DNA from: Eumeta japonica
Lineage: Eukaryota; Arthropoda; Insecta; Lepidoptera; Psychidae
Length of the DNA: 64,000 nt
Direction: 5' to 3'
NCBI GenBank assembly: GCA_005406025.1
Contig: BGZK01001296.1
Span: forward strand, 110,337 to 174,336
Shown here piece by piece: positions 1 to 10,260 of this stretch. The notes under the pieces were generated by a model. That model was not told the origin of the DNA, made no database searches, and saw only the letters and a list, made by a program, of their open reading frames with translations. The position numbers and the translations under genes were made by a program. Each line of letters begins with the position of its first letter. The stretch's first letter is position 1.

Positions 1-995
1 ATTAAATTTTCAGAAGCATAATAGTAATATGTTTTTAATGTCTCTAAAATTATAATAATAATTGTAAAAAAAAATCTTAATAAGTGATTGAGGTACATTA
101 CTAGCACTTGTCATTTAAAGCATTGCACTATCCAATACATAATTTATATGAAATTATGTACAGTACCTCTATCAGCTAGTAAAATAAATCGACTAATTTC
201 ATACGATTGCTTTAATGTAGTTAATAGCGAGTGCAGCCTCCGAAATCTTTAATAGAGATAAAAAACTGATATTTTTATTATAGCATCTGCAGTTAGACTG
301 CGTAGGCTTCGATATAAATCAGAATCCTAATGTAACATAAGCCTGTAAAGAAATAAATGTCTTGGACTATTTTACTTGCCAAACTATGTGGTCAATACCA
401 TTGGTTTTATTATATTGTTTTGATACGTGACGTCAAGTAAAAGGACAATTATTGTCCTATTTTAATTACAATTGCTTTAATTACTTTACTGTACTGATAT
501 AGTAATTTAATTGAAGTTCCACAACACTATGACAAAAATCAATACCTCAATAATGATTTTTGAAAATGACTTCTTTAATATTACATTATATTACTATGTA
601 ATATTGATGTCTTTTCATTTATTTTCAATGAGTTTGGTGCGTTATCAAACGAGGTTGACAAATATTAATTGAAAGAACAATACAATTATTTGGAATAAAT
701 ATTTCGAAAATTTGTTATAGTTGTCGACACAAAGCTTTGAAAGAATCGAAGACCAAAACAAAAACAGAGGGTGCGCCGAAAATACACAACTAAGCCATAT
801 TTATTTTCCTGTTTTCGATTGATTTCTTCGACTGTTAGCCACTCGCAAACATTCGAAGATGTATTTCATTGTTATTGCTCTCACTATTATTAAACACCTA
901 AACAGCTTATTTCTCTGAACATTTTTTTCTGATCATTGTATTGTATTAAACGGTGCTGAAATCTAGATCAAGGCTTCTCTATACCCTCATTTAAT
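1..995. other. No recognisable feature
   Basis: AT-rich DNA with no long open frame, no recognisable repeat peptide and no RNA gene that I can see. It is probably intronic or intergenic. Confidence 0.5.
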
Positions 996-999
996 ATCA

Positions 1000-1790
1000 T
1001 GTCACGTAGACGAAATCCGAGATTTGGATCATATTAAAATACGCTTAATATCAGCATATTTGCTCGCGTCTGCCATAATGGATAGCCCGAGGGTAACGCC
1101 TTTAGGCCTACGCACACAAAACAAACAGCCCTGCTTATACAAGGGCGCTTCAAGGAAATGAGATATCTACTGTCTATGGGCGTCAGCGAACAAAAAGTAA
1201 CGTAAAAATCCTTGGATATCACAAGGCAGGACTTGAATACAAATTATTGACATGTATAATTATTTATTTTGTTTTAGATTATGGTTCTGAAGTAAGACCG
1301 TTACGTCGTATGGCGTAGCACAGTTGTTATAAACTATCAATACATGTATCTGGAATGGTGATACTATCGTATCGTACTATGTAACCTTTGGCCGAGGTAC
1401 AGTAACATCGAGGGTATTGAGTTTCTCTGAGAGAGTGCTGATCTGTTTCCTTTTTTAAAAGGTTTATGAGGTGGAAACAAATAAAGAGATCATCGAAATG
1501 TAAATGGTTACCGCCGCCCATGTACACCCGCATCTCTAGGGGAGTCACTTGTGAGTTTAGTTTGTTTGGAATAACGCTGATGGTAAATCATTCCAGAGCC
1601 CATTGTACGTGGTGAAAAATTGTGCATTAAGCGTACGAGTAGAACGCCACCTATCAAGATGGTGCTTGTATTTCTGGCGAATGGAACGATGAGGGAAATT
1701 AACTGCAATGATGAGATTGAATAGCTCTTTAGAGCACATATTATGATAAAAGCGAAATCTAAGGCACGACAAATATATCAAATCAGCTCT
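1000..1790 (-). mobile_element. Decayed LINE fragment, C-terminal end of ORF2 plus 3' region
   Basis: Read on the minus strand, 1557-1781 gives a peptide containing CSKELFNLI, HRSIRQKYKHHLD, WRSTRT and LWNDLPSALF. This resembles the extreme C-terminus of non-LTR retrotransposon ORF2 proteins in insects, which commonly read CSEELFxLIP...HHLDxWRSTT...LWNELPSAVFP. The match continues downstream in other frames (LNTLDVTVPRPKVT, reading 1440-1380), so the copy is frameshifted. The part at 1034-1222 (LIPIDSRYLI-like and ALPSGYPLWQTRANML) resembles sequence I have seen near the 3' end of lepidopteran LINEs, but that link is weaker. There is no RT catalytic motif here. This is a 5'-truncated, dead copy; the clade is not assigned. 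Confidence 0.6.
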
Positions 1791-1792
1791 TT

Positions 1793-2060
1793 ACCCGCAG
1801 CTTCGTTCGAAAGGATGTAGATTGTATTCCTTTATCTTTTATATTGATCATTACTTCTGTAAATTTTAATCTTGTTGCTGCTTTCTATTTCTGCACGGTT
1901 CCAATTTGTACGTAATTCAGAAAAACACTAGTATCAAATTAAAATAAAGACGGTATTATTCAAAGATAGCGTAGGCTTCTATGAGTAAAAAAATTTTTGA
2001 ATCCATGTGGCACTTTGGTTCAATAAAACGAACACGTGATCGAAGTTAACGAAAAATGCT
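1793..2060 (+). repeat. Short dispersed repeat, family F type ('cccgcagcttcg')
   Basis: It opens with tacccgcagcttcgttcg, close to the 'ctagcttttgcccgc.gctccgccc' opening of the insertion at 18127-18600. Further on, 'gcgtaggcttctatgagtaa' (around 1970) resembles 'gtgtagcttcctatgagtaa' near 52310. These shared blocks mark it as a degenerate copy of a non-autonomous dispersed repeat. No protein is encoded. Confidence 0.45.
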
Positions 2061-3095
2061 ATTGGGTATAATAAAACATACGCCTATTTGAGTGCATGGT
2101 GATGTCGAAATTTTAAAACAATCGACCTATTTCTTAAAAATATTTACGACAACAAACATAAAGAAGTTAAATTTTTATGTATAAGGCAATCGATAGAGTA
2201 ATCAATAATATATTATGGGACTACTTCTGGAACACCGATGATAAAGGAAATAATAGTTACTAACAATTTGGTCTTTTACAGAAAAAGAAAGGACTGTCAT
2301 AATGTAGAATGGGATTTTTCATTAATGGTGTTTTCATTAACTTTATCGTAGTTGGTCAAAGAGTGTGGGGACAAGAATAAAATACCTTATCTATATGCAA
2401 TTTCTCAAACGAGCTACAACGTATATACAAATTCTCTAAATTTAATGATCTGAATGTATGTAAAATAATAAAAAATTTATATGAAAATAATTTTCAAGCC
2501 ATTTTTTTCAAATTTTACGACTGGCGTAGTTTATCGTCACCGTTTTTTGTAACTGGCGCCTGTGCCAAACAATATTTTTCATGTTTAAAACACCTACATA
2601 CTTATTTACGCAATATGCAGGGACGAAATACAGCTTACCGAAATGTCGTTGGTTTCCATTGAAAGAGAACTAACTGTTGATTGATTTAAAAGGTTCCACA
2701 AACTTTTACAACCACATTTTGAAAATATATCGTATTTTAAAAAAGACAGGCGGGTGGATTTAACATATAAATTTTGTGACAGACGGGTGCACGCGTGTGG
2801 AACGCTTAACAGCCCGTTGCTGGTTTTTCTGATCGCATGACTATTACGCAGGAGCGACGCCTCGTCAATTTAGGTTGTCAAAATTATACCTTTGAACACT
2901 ATGTGCCTATAGAGGAGCAAAACTTCACTTCCTATATTGGAAGTGAAGCTTTGCACTCAGTATATGCCGACAGGCATGCTATGCACTATAGTAGACTGTA
3001 GACTACTACCCCAATATTGCACTTAGCAGCATACAGCTGCATTCTTATACTATTTTCTGTAATTTCCGGATTCGTCCTTCAGAGAGCGACCAATG
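2060..3095. other. Unassigned stretch
   Basis: No gene recognised. The only structured element is an imperfect hairpin at 2917-2954, listed separately. The right end abuts the 3' end of the Jockey-type LINE. Confidence 0.4.
2917..2954. repeat. Short inverted repeat (16-bp arms, one mismatch)
   Basis: The left arm is 2917-2932, the loop is tatatt, and the right arm is 2939-2954. The arms pair at 15 of 16 positions. It could fold as a compact stem-loop in DNA or RNA. It lies 150-200 bp beyond the 3' end of the LINE, and nothing links it functionally to that element. Confidence 0.6.
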
Positions 3096-3299
3096 AGACG
3101 AGTTGAATTTAGATTAGTTGAATCGAAGCGGCCGTCGTCGCGAGTCCTCTGCACCCTGCTATGGGTGCAGGTGCTGCCACTGCTATGAGCCCTAGGCTCG
3201 GACCCGGGCTTCATCTCAAGGGGGACACTGCCCCCTCGGGTCTTTTGTTTATTACTTGGCGACTTCCGTCGTCCTCTCCGTGTTCGTCAGTCACATTTT

Positions 3300-4078
3300 C
3301 TACTCATCGGGCGCTTCGGTTACCAGGTCCCGCGGGAGCTGGTATCCTCTAGTCGGTCGGTCTAGGTGTGGTGCTAGGTTGTGCAGGGATGGGTGGGGGC
3401 CTGCGTCTGCGCGATTAAAGGCGCGTCGCGTCAACTTTCTGACGAACTCTTCTAAGGTTTCGACTCCCAGGTCTCTGGCGATAACGTCGTTTTTGACGTA
3501 CCACCCGGCTCCCGCAATCACGCGGAGCGCTATGTTTTGCTGGGCCTGGAGACGCTGGCGCTGCAATCCTGAGCAAAGGGCATACCAAGCCGGTGCAGCG
3601 TAGGTCAGGCGGGAGCGCATGTAGCACTTGTATATTGCTACTTTTGTTCTTATGGGCAGTCTGGAGGCGAGTATCGGCCGCAGTTTGGCGCGCGCAGCCC
3701 GACTCGTCTGGATGACGTGGTCTGTTTGTGGTGTCATTCGCAATGAGCGGTCGATATGCACGCCCAGATATCGCACTCGTGTGTTCCACTCTACCGCTTG
3801 ACCTCTCAGGCGCAGTTGATCGGGCATGTTTCTTTGGCTCCCGGTTAATAGAGCGGCCGTCTTACTGACATTGACGGCCATCCTCCATTTATCCAGCCAT
3901 TCGGGTAGCTGATCAAGTACGCGCTGGATCCTCTTCGCGGCTAGGTCGGCCCTTCGCGACGATGCAAAATACGCGCTGTCATCGGCGTACAGCGCCAGCA
4001 TCACGTCGTCCTCCCAGTCCTCGAGATGACCATGCAGCGTGGGTATGTCTTCTGTATATACCGCATACAGTTCGGGAG
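3300..4078 (-). pseudogene. LINE ORF2, C-terminal part (RT motif C onwards)
   Basis: This is the downstream half of ORF2. It enters in a different frame from the 5' half at about 4078; the stretch from 4004 down to 3300 is 234 residues. LALYADDSAYF near its start carries the catalytic YADD of the RT palm. Next come WLDKWRMAVNVSKT and VRYLGVHIDRSL (thumb region), then a C-terminal domain with YKCYMRSRLTYAAPAWY, found in insect LINEs of this type. The frame stays open to a natural stop after TEAPDE, so this half has decayed little. The change separating it from the 5' half appears to be one missing base (or an equivalent small indel) between RT motif B and motif C. Confidence 0.85.
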
Positions 4079-6247
4079 GAGGCAGCTGCCCTGTGGTACT
4101 CCTGCTTCTATCGGGCGTGGGGCGGATAGTACGTCGTCGACAGCGACGCAGAAACTACGGCGTTGCAAGAAGTTGGCGACAACTTTTGTGAGAGCAGGTG
4201 GCAATGAGGTGTCCATTAGCTTGTATATGAGGCCGTCGTGCCACACCCTGTCGAAAGCCTTTTCTATATCTAAGAATACTGCTACCGTATATCTATCGCA
4301 ATTCCTTTCGGAAGCGAGGTAGTGCAGTACCCTTATGAGCTGCAATGTGGTGGAATGTCCTTCGCGAAACCCGTACTGCTCCTGGCGCGGAGTCAGAAAG
4401 AGGCGCAGTTTGGTGAGCAGGGCCCGTTCAAACGTCTTTGCCACATGTGATAACAGTGTGATAGGCCGAACGTTCTCTGGCTTGCGCGGGTCTTTTCCCG
4501 CCTTGAGTATCGTTATGATTTTCCCCCTTTTCCACTCCTCCGGGAAGTGACCAGTGCAGAGTATTCCGTTGAACACTCTGTTCATGGCCACTATTGCCCT
4601 TCTGGGGAGATGCCTTAGCGCGGCCGTGGACACGCCGTCCGGTCCCGGGGCCTTCTTTTTGGGGAGGCGTATGACAATCTTGTGTAGTGCGGCTGGGGTG
4701 ATGAACAGGTCTCCCGGGAGCGGGGGAGGGGCGGTGGCCATGAACTCCTCCACACGGTACCTCACCTGTGCATGATGTTCCTGCAGGTTCGGGGAGGTGG
4801 CGGGTGGATTCGGGGTAAATTGCTCAGCCAGATGTTCGGCTATTACCTCCGCTCTGGTTTTGGCGTCATAGCGCCGGACCCCCGAGCGATCGGTGATTGG
4901 ACATTTGGGAGCTGCGGCTCTGGTGAGTTGGCGGCAGAGCTGATTGAGGTTTTTAGCGCTCTCACCGGCGCGGTTAATGGTCGCTTCCCAGTTTGCGCCA
5001 CGGTAGTCTCTGACTGCTTCCGATATGCTTCTCGAAAGGCCGTTCAGCTCTTTTTTCAGCTTCGGGCAGCGTGTGCGGGTCCATAGCTTATGCAGCCTGT
5101 GCTTGAGCCGCAGCTTCCTTTTGATGTTTAGGGGCAGGTCGCCGCGACGGAACGACGAAGATGGCAAAAGAGTCGTGATCCTGGCCTGTGCCTCCTTTAT
5201 CTTTTCCACCTGTGAGTTGGCAGACGCCTCGACGTCGGCGGCGGTCTCGAAGGAGGATCCGAGGTGTAGTGTCTCTAAGGACGACTCGAATAGTTTCCAA
5301 TCCACGCGTTGTCTCATAGATACCGGTGGCGAGTTGGAGGTGCCGGACCCGACCGTCACGAGGATGGGCAGGTGTTGCGTGTCCATTCCGTACATGACTT
5401 CTACGTGCATCGACCTCCTGATTTTGTGGCCTATCACTATGTCAAGCACGTCAGGTCGGTGTCGGATGTCCGTAGGCACGTGCGTGGGTGTATCAGGGCC
5501 CAGCACCTCATATCCCTGGCGCCCGGCATCCTCCATGAGCAGTCTGCCGGCCCTGGAGATAGAGTGCGACCCCCACGCCTTGTGCTTGTCGTTGAGGTCG
5601 CCTATGATGAGTGTAGGAGTCTGCTCCTGGATGATAGCATGGATGTCCTGCACGCACATCTTGGTACCCGGGGGCCGATAGGCCGCGAATAGCCGGATTT
5701 CTTGCTCCGACGAGCCTACACTTATGCCTATCGAACGCATGGTTTCGAAGTCCGTGAGTTGCTCGGCTTCATGCATTATGTCGCGGCGGACCAGAACCGC
5801 TGTGCCTCTGTAAGCCGGCCCTCGCGCGGAAATCTCGTCGCGTCGGTAGGCAAAGAAGTTGGGGATTTTGAGTTCTTGCTCTGGTCGCAGTTTCGTTTCG
5901 CCCAGCAGTATGATGTGGGCGTCTTCGAGTTGAGCAAGATCTCGGAGCTCACGAGTTTTCCCTATGATGCCTCCCGGGTTCCAGTATATGATTCTAAGGT
6001 TCAGAACATCCCCGCGAGTGTCAGGCCTTCCAGAATATCCTGCGTCGGATCCTGGCCAGTCTTGATTGAGCGAAGTGTTGTGACGAGTATCTTTGTCATC
6101 TCGGACATGGCTGCTTTTAGACTGGCCACCTCTTGGGCCAGGTCTGATATGGTGGGGGTGGGTAGTGGTCTCCCGATCGGCCTCCGCTGTTGTGGAAGTG
6201 GTGGGAGTTGCTGTCTCGGTTGCGTGGTTCGTGGGGGCGGCATGCAC
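4001..6247 (-). pseudogene. LINE ORF2, endonuclease and RT fingers/palm (frameshifted)
   Basis: The 748-codon frame is open until the RT motif C region. Residues about 82-300 form an EEP/APE-type endonuclease: RIIYWNPGG (Asn 90), LGETKL (Glu 117), AAYRPPG (Tyr 190), IIGDLNDKHKAWGS (Asp 217, Asn 219), DVLDIVI (Asp 269) and QHLPI (His 292). The position before that His is normally Asp in this family but is Gln here. Residues about 530-720 are RT: KKAPGPDG, VRPITLLS, YGFREGHSTT, VAVFLDIEKAFD (catalytic Asp 660) and GVPQGSC. After GVPQGSC the frame runs into unrelated residues. The first 80 codons overlap ORF1 in another frame and have a non-domain, low-complexity look, so the real ORF2 may start nearer the endonuclease. 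Confidence 0.88.
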
Positions 6248-6522
6248 CGAGTTGGTCTGCTCTTCTCACTCTCTCCTCTCGGGGTTGACCTGTCGTCCTC
6301 GGTTCTGTTGATTGCTGCTGCCGTTGTTGTTGCTGTTGTAGCATCTTTCTTTCTCTCCTTCTCGCCCTCCTGCCCTTTTTCGGTTTCGGCTGTGTATGCC
6401 GAGTCGGGCCTTGGGGGGCTGAGTCGGTGGGCGGCTGTTCTATAGGATCGGTGGCCTCTGCCCGTTGTGCCTGTTCCGTGGTTTCCCCTCGAAGCGGCCC
6501 AGATCTCAAAATCTGTGCTCAA
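6001..6522 (-). CDS. LINE ORF1 (short gag-like protein)
   Basis: The open frame has 173 codons from ATG (6522) to a stop at 6001, just where the ORF2 endonuclease domain begins. The N-terminal two thirds are Arg/Pro/Thr/Gln-rich and look disordered, including KGQEGEKERKKDATTATTTA. The last 50 residues (SDLAQEVASLKAAMSEMTKI...) have heptad spacing, like a short coiled coil. There is no CCHC zinc knuckle, although Jockey-type ORF1 proteins normally carry several and are 400-500 residues long. Either this lineage has a reduced ORF1, or an internal deletion has fused the N-terminus to the ORF2 junction. It overlaps the ORF2 frame by about 247 bp. The role (RNA binding, particle formation) is inferred from position only. 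Confidence 0.6.
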   Translation of the reverse strand: MSTDFEIWAASRGNHGTGTTGRGHRSYRTAAHRLSPPRPDSAYTAETEKGQEGEKERKKDATTATTTAAAINRTEDDRSTPRGESEKSRPTRCMPPPRTTQPRQQLPPLPQQRRPIGRPLPTPTISDLAQEVASLKAAMSEMTKILVTTLRSIKTGQDPTQDILEGLTLAGMF

Positions 6523-6724
6523 TTGGAAGCTGTACCATCGAGAGAACTATACTATTTTCTGACATTGATTACGGGCCGTAACGTAAGGGGCGCCGTTATC
6601 TGGCGCCGCTAAACGACTACCGTCAGCGGTTGGCGGCCCTACCGTCATGAGGGCTACCGATATCTATGTCACGTAATCGGCCCTCTGAAGGATTACCGTG
6701 GTTCTAAACTGCATACGTGTTCGA

Positions 6725-8500
6725 TGCATTTCGGAAGTATAACTCAAATATTTATTTACAAATAAATCTATAAGCACAAAACTATTCTATTATGTACATT
6801 TTATTATAAATTGCACCGAAAAAGTAATGTTTTCTATATACGATTTACGACGTCGAAATTCATCTATACAAACTATAGAACTTAAAATAAAATAGCGAAT
6901 ATGTTCACGTCGTATGTACGTTGGGGTGCGCAGGAACGTTTCCGTCGCGAACAAATTTATTATAATTTTTAAAGCAAACATTTGCAATTACAATTTCGAT
7001 ACTGTTAGTTATACATAAAAAAAATTACAGAGTCATAACAATGGCCTTTAAATTGCTATTTTATTAAGCCAATAGTTGATTTGGTTGTCCAACATTTGGT
7101 AATTAATTCAGTCGATTACTTGGATATTTAATGCAGCTAAAGAAAGCTCAACGATGACCTGCGGGAGGACGCTTTTATTGAATGATTATTATTATTAGAT
7201 ATAAGCAATATCGGAAACGCATATAGAATTAAGCTGTTTCATGCCTACCTTGATTCAAATACCTATGATCGCCACGTTCAGTGCGATCGGAACCGATGCA
7301 AGAAGAGTTCACGCATTTCTTTTATGGAAAATCTTGCAATGTAACGTGAATGGTACTTAGTTTACTTAGTGCCAGTAAGTATTTGGTTATGGTGTTCGTC
7401 TACGTTTAGTATAGATACGATACCGGCCGAAAATAACGTGAATTTTAATACCTAAGTTGCATTTTCTTTATGACTTGACATAAACAGTCATTGACATGCA
7501 TACGACTTTGTTATCAAAACGCACGCCCATTCTGGTGGCATAGGATGTATTTTTCATTCTAAATTATTTACGTTGTATTTTATGAACTAGATTATCGTTT
7601 CGAGAAGTAACGATAGAGCTTAAATAGAATTATTATGTTCTGTTATGGAGAAAAGTGACTGCGTACTGCTCATTGACATATTGTACAATTTTAACATTTT
7701 CGTAATAAAAAAACAGCACATAGGCTTTTTTGAAAATAACGAATAAAGTAATTTAACGATATTACCGACCTACTGTATAATAATAAAAAGCAAATAATTT
7801 AGAAAATTGAACGTTAGAAAAGAAAGCAAATAAAAATATCAAGAAAATAAAACACAATGTCATTTTATAGACATGCCAATGCAGAAAATATATTACGTCG
7901 CATGTAACAATTAAAAATTTAAAACTTTTTCATATAATAGATTCAATTAGATAATAACAAACTGAGAGCTTTAAAGAATTAAGAATTTTGAGCCGCTTTC
8001 AACAAAATGAATCACGATCAAAAATCTAGGATTTAAATTTTATTTTCTTGGTACATTCCATACCTGACGACAAAAGGCAATTTGTCACAGATAAGGGAAT
8101 TCGGTTTCGGGACATCACCCTAATCCGAATATACGACTCTAGGCGATTGAAATTAATGGCTCGGATTGTAATGGCACGAATTCTTTTTTTCGTTCAATGT
8201 AATTCGTCGACATCGACCCATTTTAGGATTTACGAGCGTGATTAAGGAAAATTTTAATATTAAAAGAAACACTGTTAATGAATTGTGTAATCATACAGCA
8301 CATTTTAAATATATAATATCACAAGGGAACGAGTCTCGATACTAGTAGCAGACGACTTTCATCTAGTGAAAGTCTTTTTTGTTTATAAAAATTTAGTAGC
8401 AATTTTCCTTTTTTTTTATAACTTAAATTGGTCCGAAGCTTTAATCGCTTGGATATATAATAGAACGATTTTATTTGTCTTTCGATCTGTCTGGCTGTCA
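6725..8500. other. Unassigned AT-rich stretch
   Basis: No coding exon, repeat peptide or RNA gene recognised. The open frames here are short and lack coding character. Confidence 0.45.
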
Positions 8501-8519
8501 GCCTTGATAGTTTTCTAAG

Positions 8520-8865
8520 TTTCTATTTTGCTTCCATTGTCGGATTCGATCGTGGTGACTCTCTTTTAATTCTCATTTCATTCCCGCTTTACATTACGAA
8601 TACAATCCTGCTCTTGATTACATTCCCAGTGTCGCTTTTGTATCTGTCCTGTACTAGAATAAGATTACAAACATTTTTGATCTAGAAATAAGTTTTAAGA
8701 TATGATCTATTTTTATTTCAAATTTAATAGTTGCTTGCCTGCAACATGCATTAACATGCAGCATGCAACCCACTGCTGACCCTCGAATCTGCTCCTCAAC
8801 TATAAATCTCCATCCAAAGAATTGAATATTGATTTGAGAGGATTGCCAGATATCGAACATCTAAG
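8520..8865 (+). repeat. Dispersed repeat copy, paired with 59240-59372
   Basis: The block from about 8724 to 8860 (atagttgcttgcctgc, then cactgctgaccctcgaatct, then caaagaattgaatattgatt) recurs in the same orientation at 59241-59372 with roughly 80-85% identity by eye. The preceding 150 bp are pyrimidine-rich, with repeated 'ttgattacattcccagt'-like phrases typical of family F in this window. It is non-coding and probably an old non-autonomous element. Confidence 0.65.
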
Positions 8866-8869
8866 CTAG

Positions 8870-9360
8870 TGTTAATTTTTTAATGTAATTATCTTAGTCC
8901 GCTAATCGTTAAAATGTTTATTTCTATGTATGTTTCATGTCTATGAATGGCTAGTCTGCTCGTTTATCCCTCAATTATGTTGTAAAAAAAATCGTGAAAG
9001 CAATGTAGACCATAAAAAGGGAGAAGTTGAGTGATATTATAACCATTCCATATAAATTTTAGGGGTGGCGATAGTATGTTGGAGATATTTGCCAAATTTA
9101 TTGTACTAGCTCGTAGTAAGTGTCAGAAAAACGGTAGAGAGCCTGAAAACAGGTGCAAAGACATCACCGAATACCGGTATAGAGGGATAGGTTCGTGATA
9201 GATTTACGCATGTTGTTGTATCAATAGCCTTCCCGGCATCTTTGGCGAACTGCATGCGGAGATTGTGACTGAAAAAGCTGTTAGGGAGATTGAGAGTAAA
9301 ATTTGGGATGTGCAAGTCGTTCGGAAAAAGGATGAAATGTGCGGATTGAGCTTTTCACAT
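8870..9360. other. Unassigned stretch
   Basis: Nothing recognised. A 69-codon minus-strand frame (9106-9315) matches no family I know, has no splice context, and is probably chance. Confidence 0.4.
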
Positions 9361-9825
9361 TTGAATAATAGATAAAACCGCTGAATTTAATAATTATAAT
9401 AATAATGATTTATATCTCATCATAATCAGGTAGCATGTCACTAAGAGTACATTTTACCAATAAATGATTATCCTAAGATTGTTATAGACTGGTGCCTAAG
9501 TTAGCTACAGAGTACCTGTGTTATAGGTCACCAGGGTCCCATTCCGCATTATGTGTACTTGACAAATATTAAGAAAAGATCAGTTGTTAAGCAGTACTTA
9601 AGAAGACAGGATATAGGAATGCAGCAGAATTTCGGATAAGCATTCGTACTTGTAAATTTTATTATACTGCGATAGTTTTAAACAAATCGAGTATTTTTCT
9701 TTAGGTATTACTATATATGTATATATTTAAGAAATATATATTATAAATAGATAATAATGTTTCACTGTAATATTTTGAGAAGCTTTACGCTCAGCGAAGT
9801 GGGCGGGTAACCGCTAGTTTCCCAT
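9360..9825. repeat. Probable remnants of dispersed repeats
   Basis: The segment 9487-9570 (gactggtgcctaagttag ... cctgtgttataggtcacc) resembles a widespread lepidopteran repeat as I remember it. At 9787-9822, 'gtgggcgggtaaccgctagt' is the reverse complement of the opening 'actagcggtaacccgcc' seen at 35398, so it marks a minus-strand family F end. No coding potential was found. Confidence 0.4.
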
Positions 9826-9829
9826 AATT

Positions 9830-10260
9830 CTAGGCGTTACTTTCACGGAGCGATATGGAATTCAAGCCGGCTCGTTGGGCGTTCGTCGAAATCGCTCTGA
9901 AGCCGTAACAAGTTCACGGAGTGCTCATTGTCGCATCCTCATCAGAATAGACGGGACGAGTCTGCGAAGCTGCAATCTAGCTCGGAATTGTGTGGCTCGC
10001 AGCGCCCCCGCTGCCGCGAGGTAAACGCCGGGAGACGGCGTCGCCCCGTGAATATAAAGAGACGACGGGAGACTAATCTAAATAAATGCCCTGCGACATT
10101 GTGACGGGGAAAATATTCCGCCCGAATGTTCGGAAGTCAAGGGCAATTTGTTGCCTTCACTTAAAGTGAGCTACGAGCGCCGCGAATTAAGTTATATCTG
10201 GCCTAAGTCTTAGAATGAATTGCTTTAGCTCGCGGTCGGTGAGATTGAATCACGATTGGT
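9830..10260. other. GC-rich unique island
   Basis: About 400 bp of much higher GC and CpG content than the flanks, with no repeat identity and no sustained open frame. It contains a perfect 11-bp dyad, cacttaaagtg (10158-10168), whose halves resemble NK-2-type homeodomain sites. The most plausible readings are a conserved regulatory element or a non-coding first exon; I cannot tell which. Confidence 0.35.

Larger units (their letters stand above)
3101..6715 (-). mobile_element. Nearly full-length Jockey-type LINE (non-LTR retrotransposon)
   Basis: On the minus strand the order is: a GC-rich 5' UTR (about 6715-6523), ORF1 (6522-6001), ORF2 with an apurinic-type endonuclease and reverse transcriptase (6247 to 3300, broken by one frameshift near 4080), then a 3' UTR of about 170 bp with a small stem-loop (3149-3156 paired with 3163-3170). 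Codon use is far more GC-rich than the surrounding DNA, which fits a mobile gene. There is no poly(A) tail; the 3' edge instead carries two copies of agttgaat 15 bp apart. Both ends are estimated from the GC drop, and I could not find a target-site duplication. The Jockey-clade call rests on the general look of the EN and RT; an R1-like relative is the main alternative. Confidence 0.85.

Noticed and set aside
5025..6445. Long plus-strand open frames (up to 247 codons) opposite the LINE
   Set aside because: They are antisense shadows of GC-rich ORF1/ORF2 coding sequence; the peptides show no domains, whereas the minus strand has endonuclease and RT motifs.
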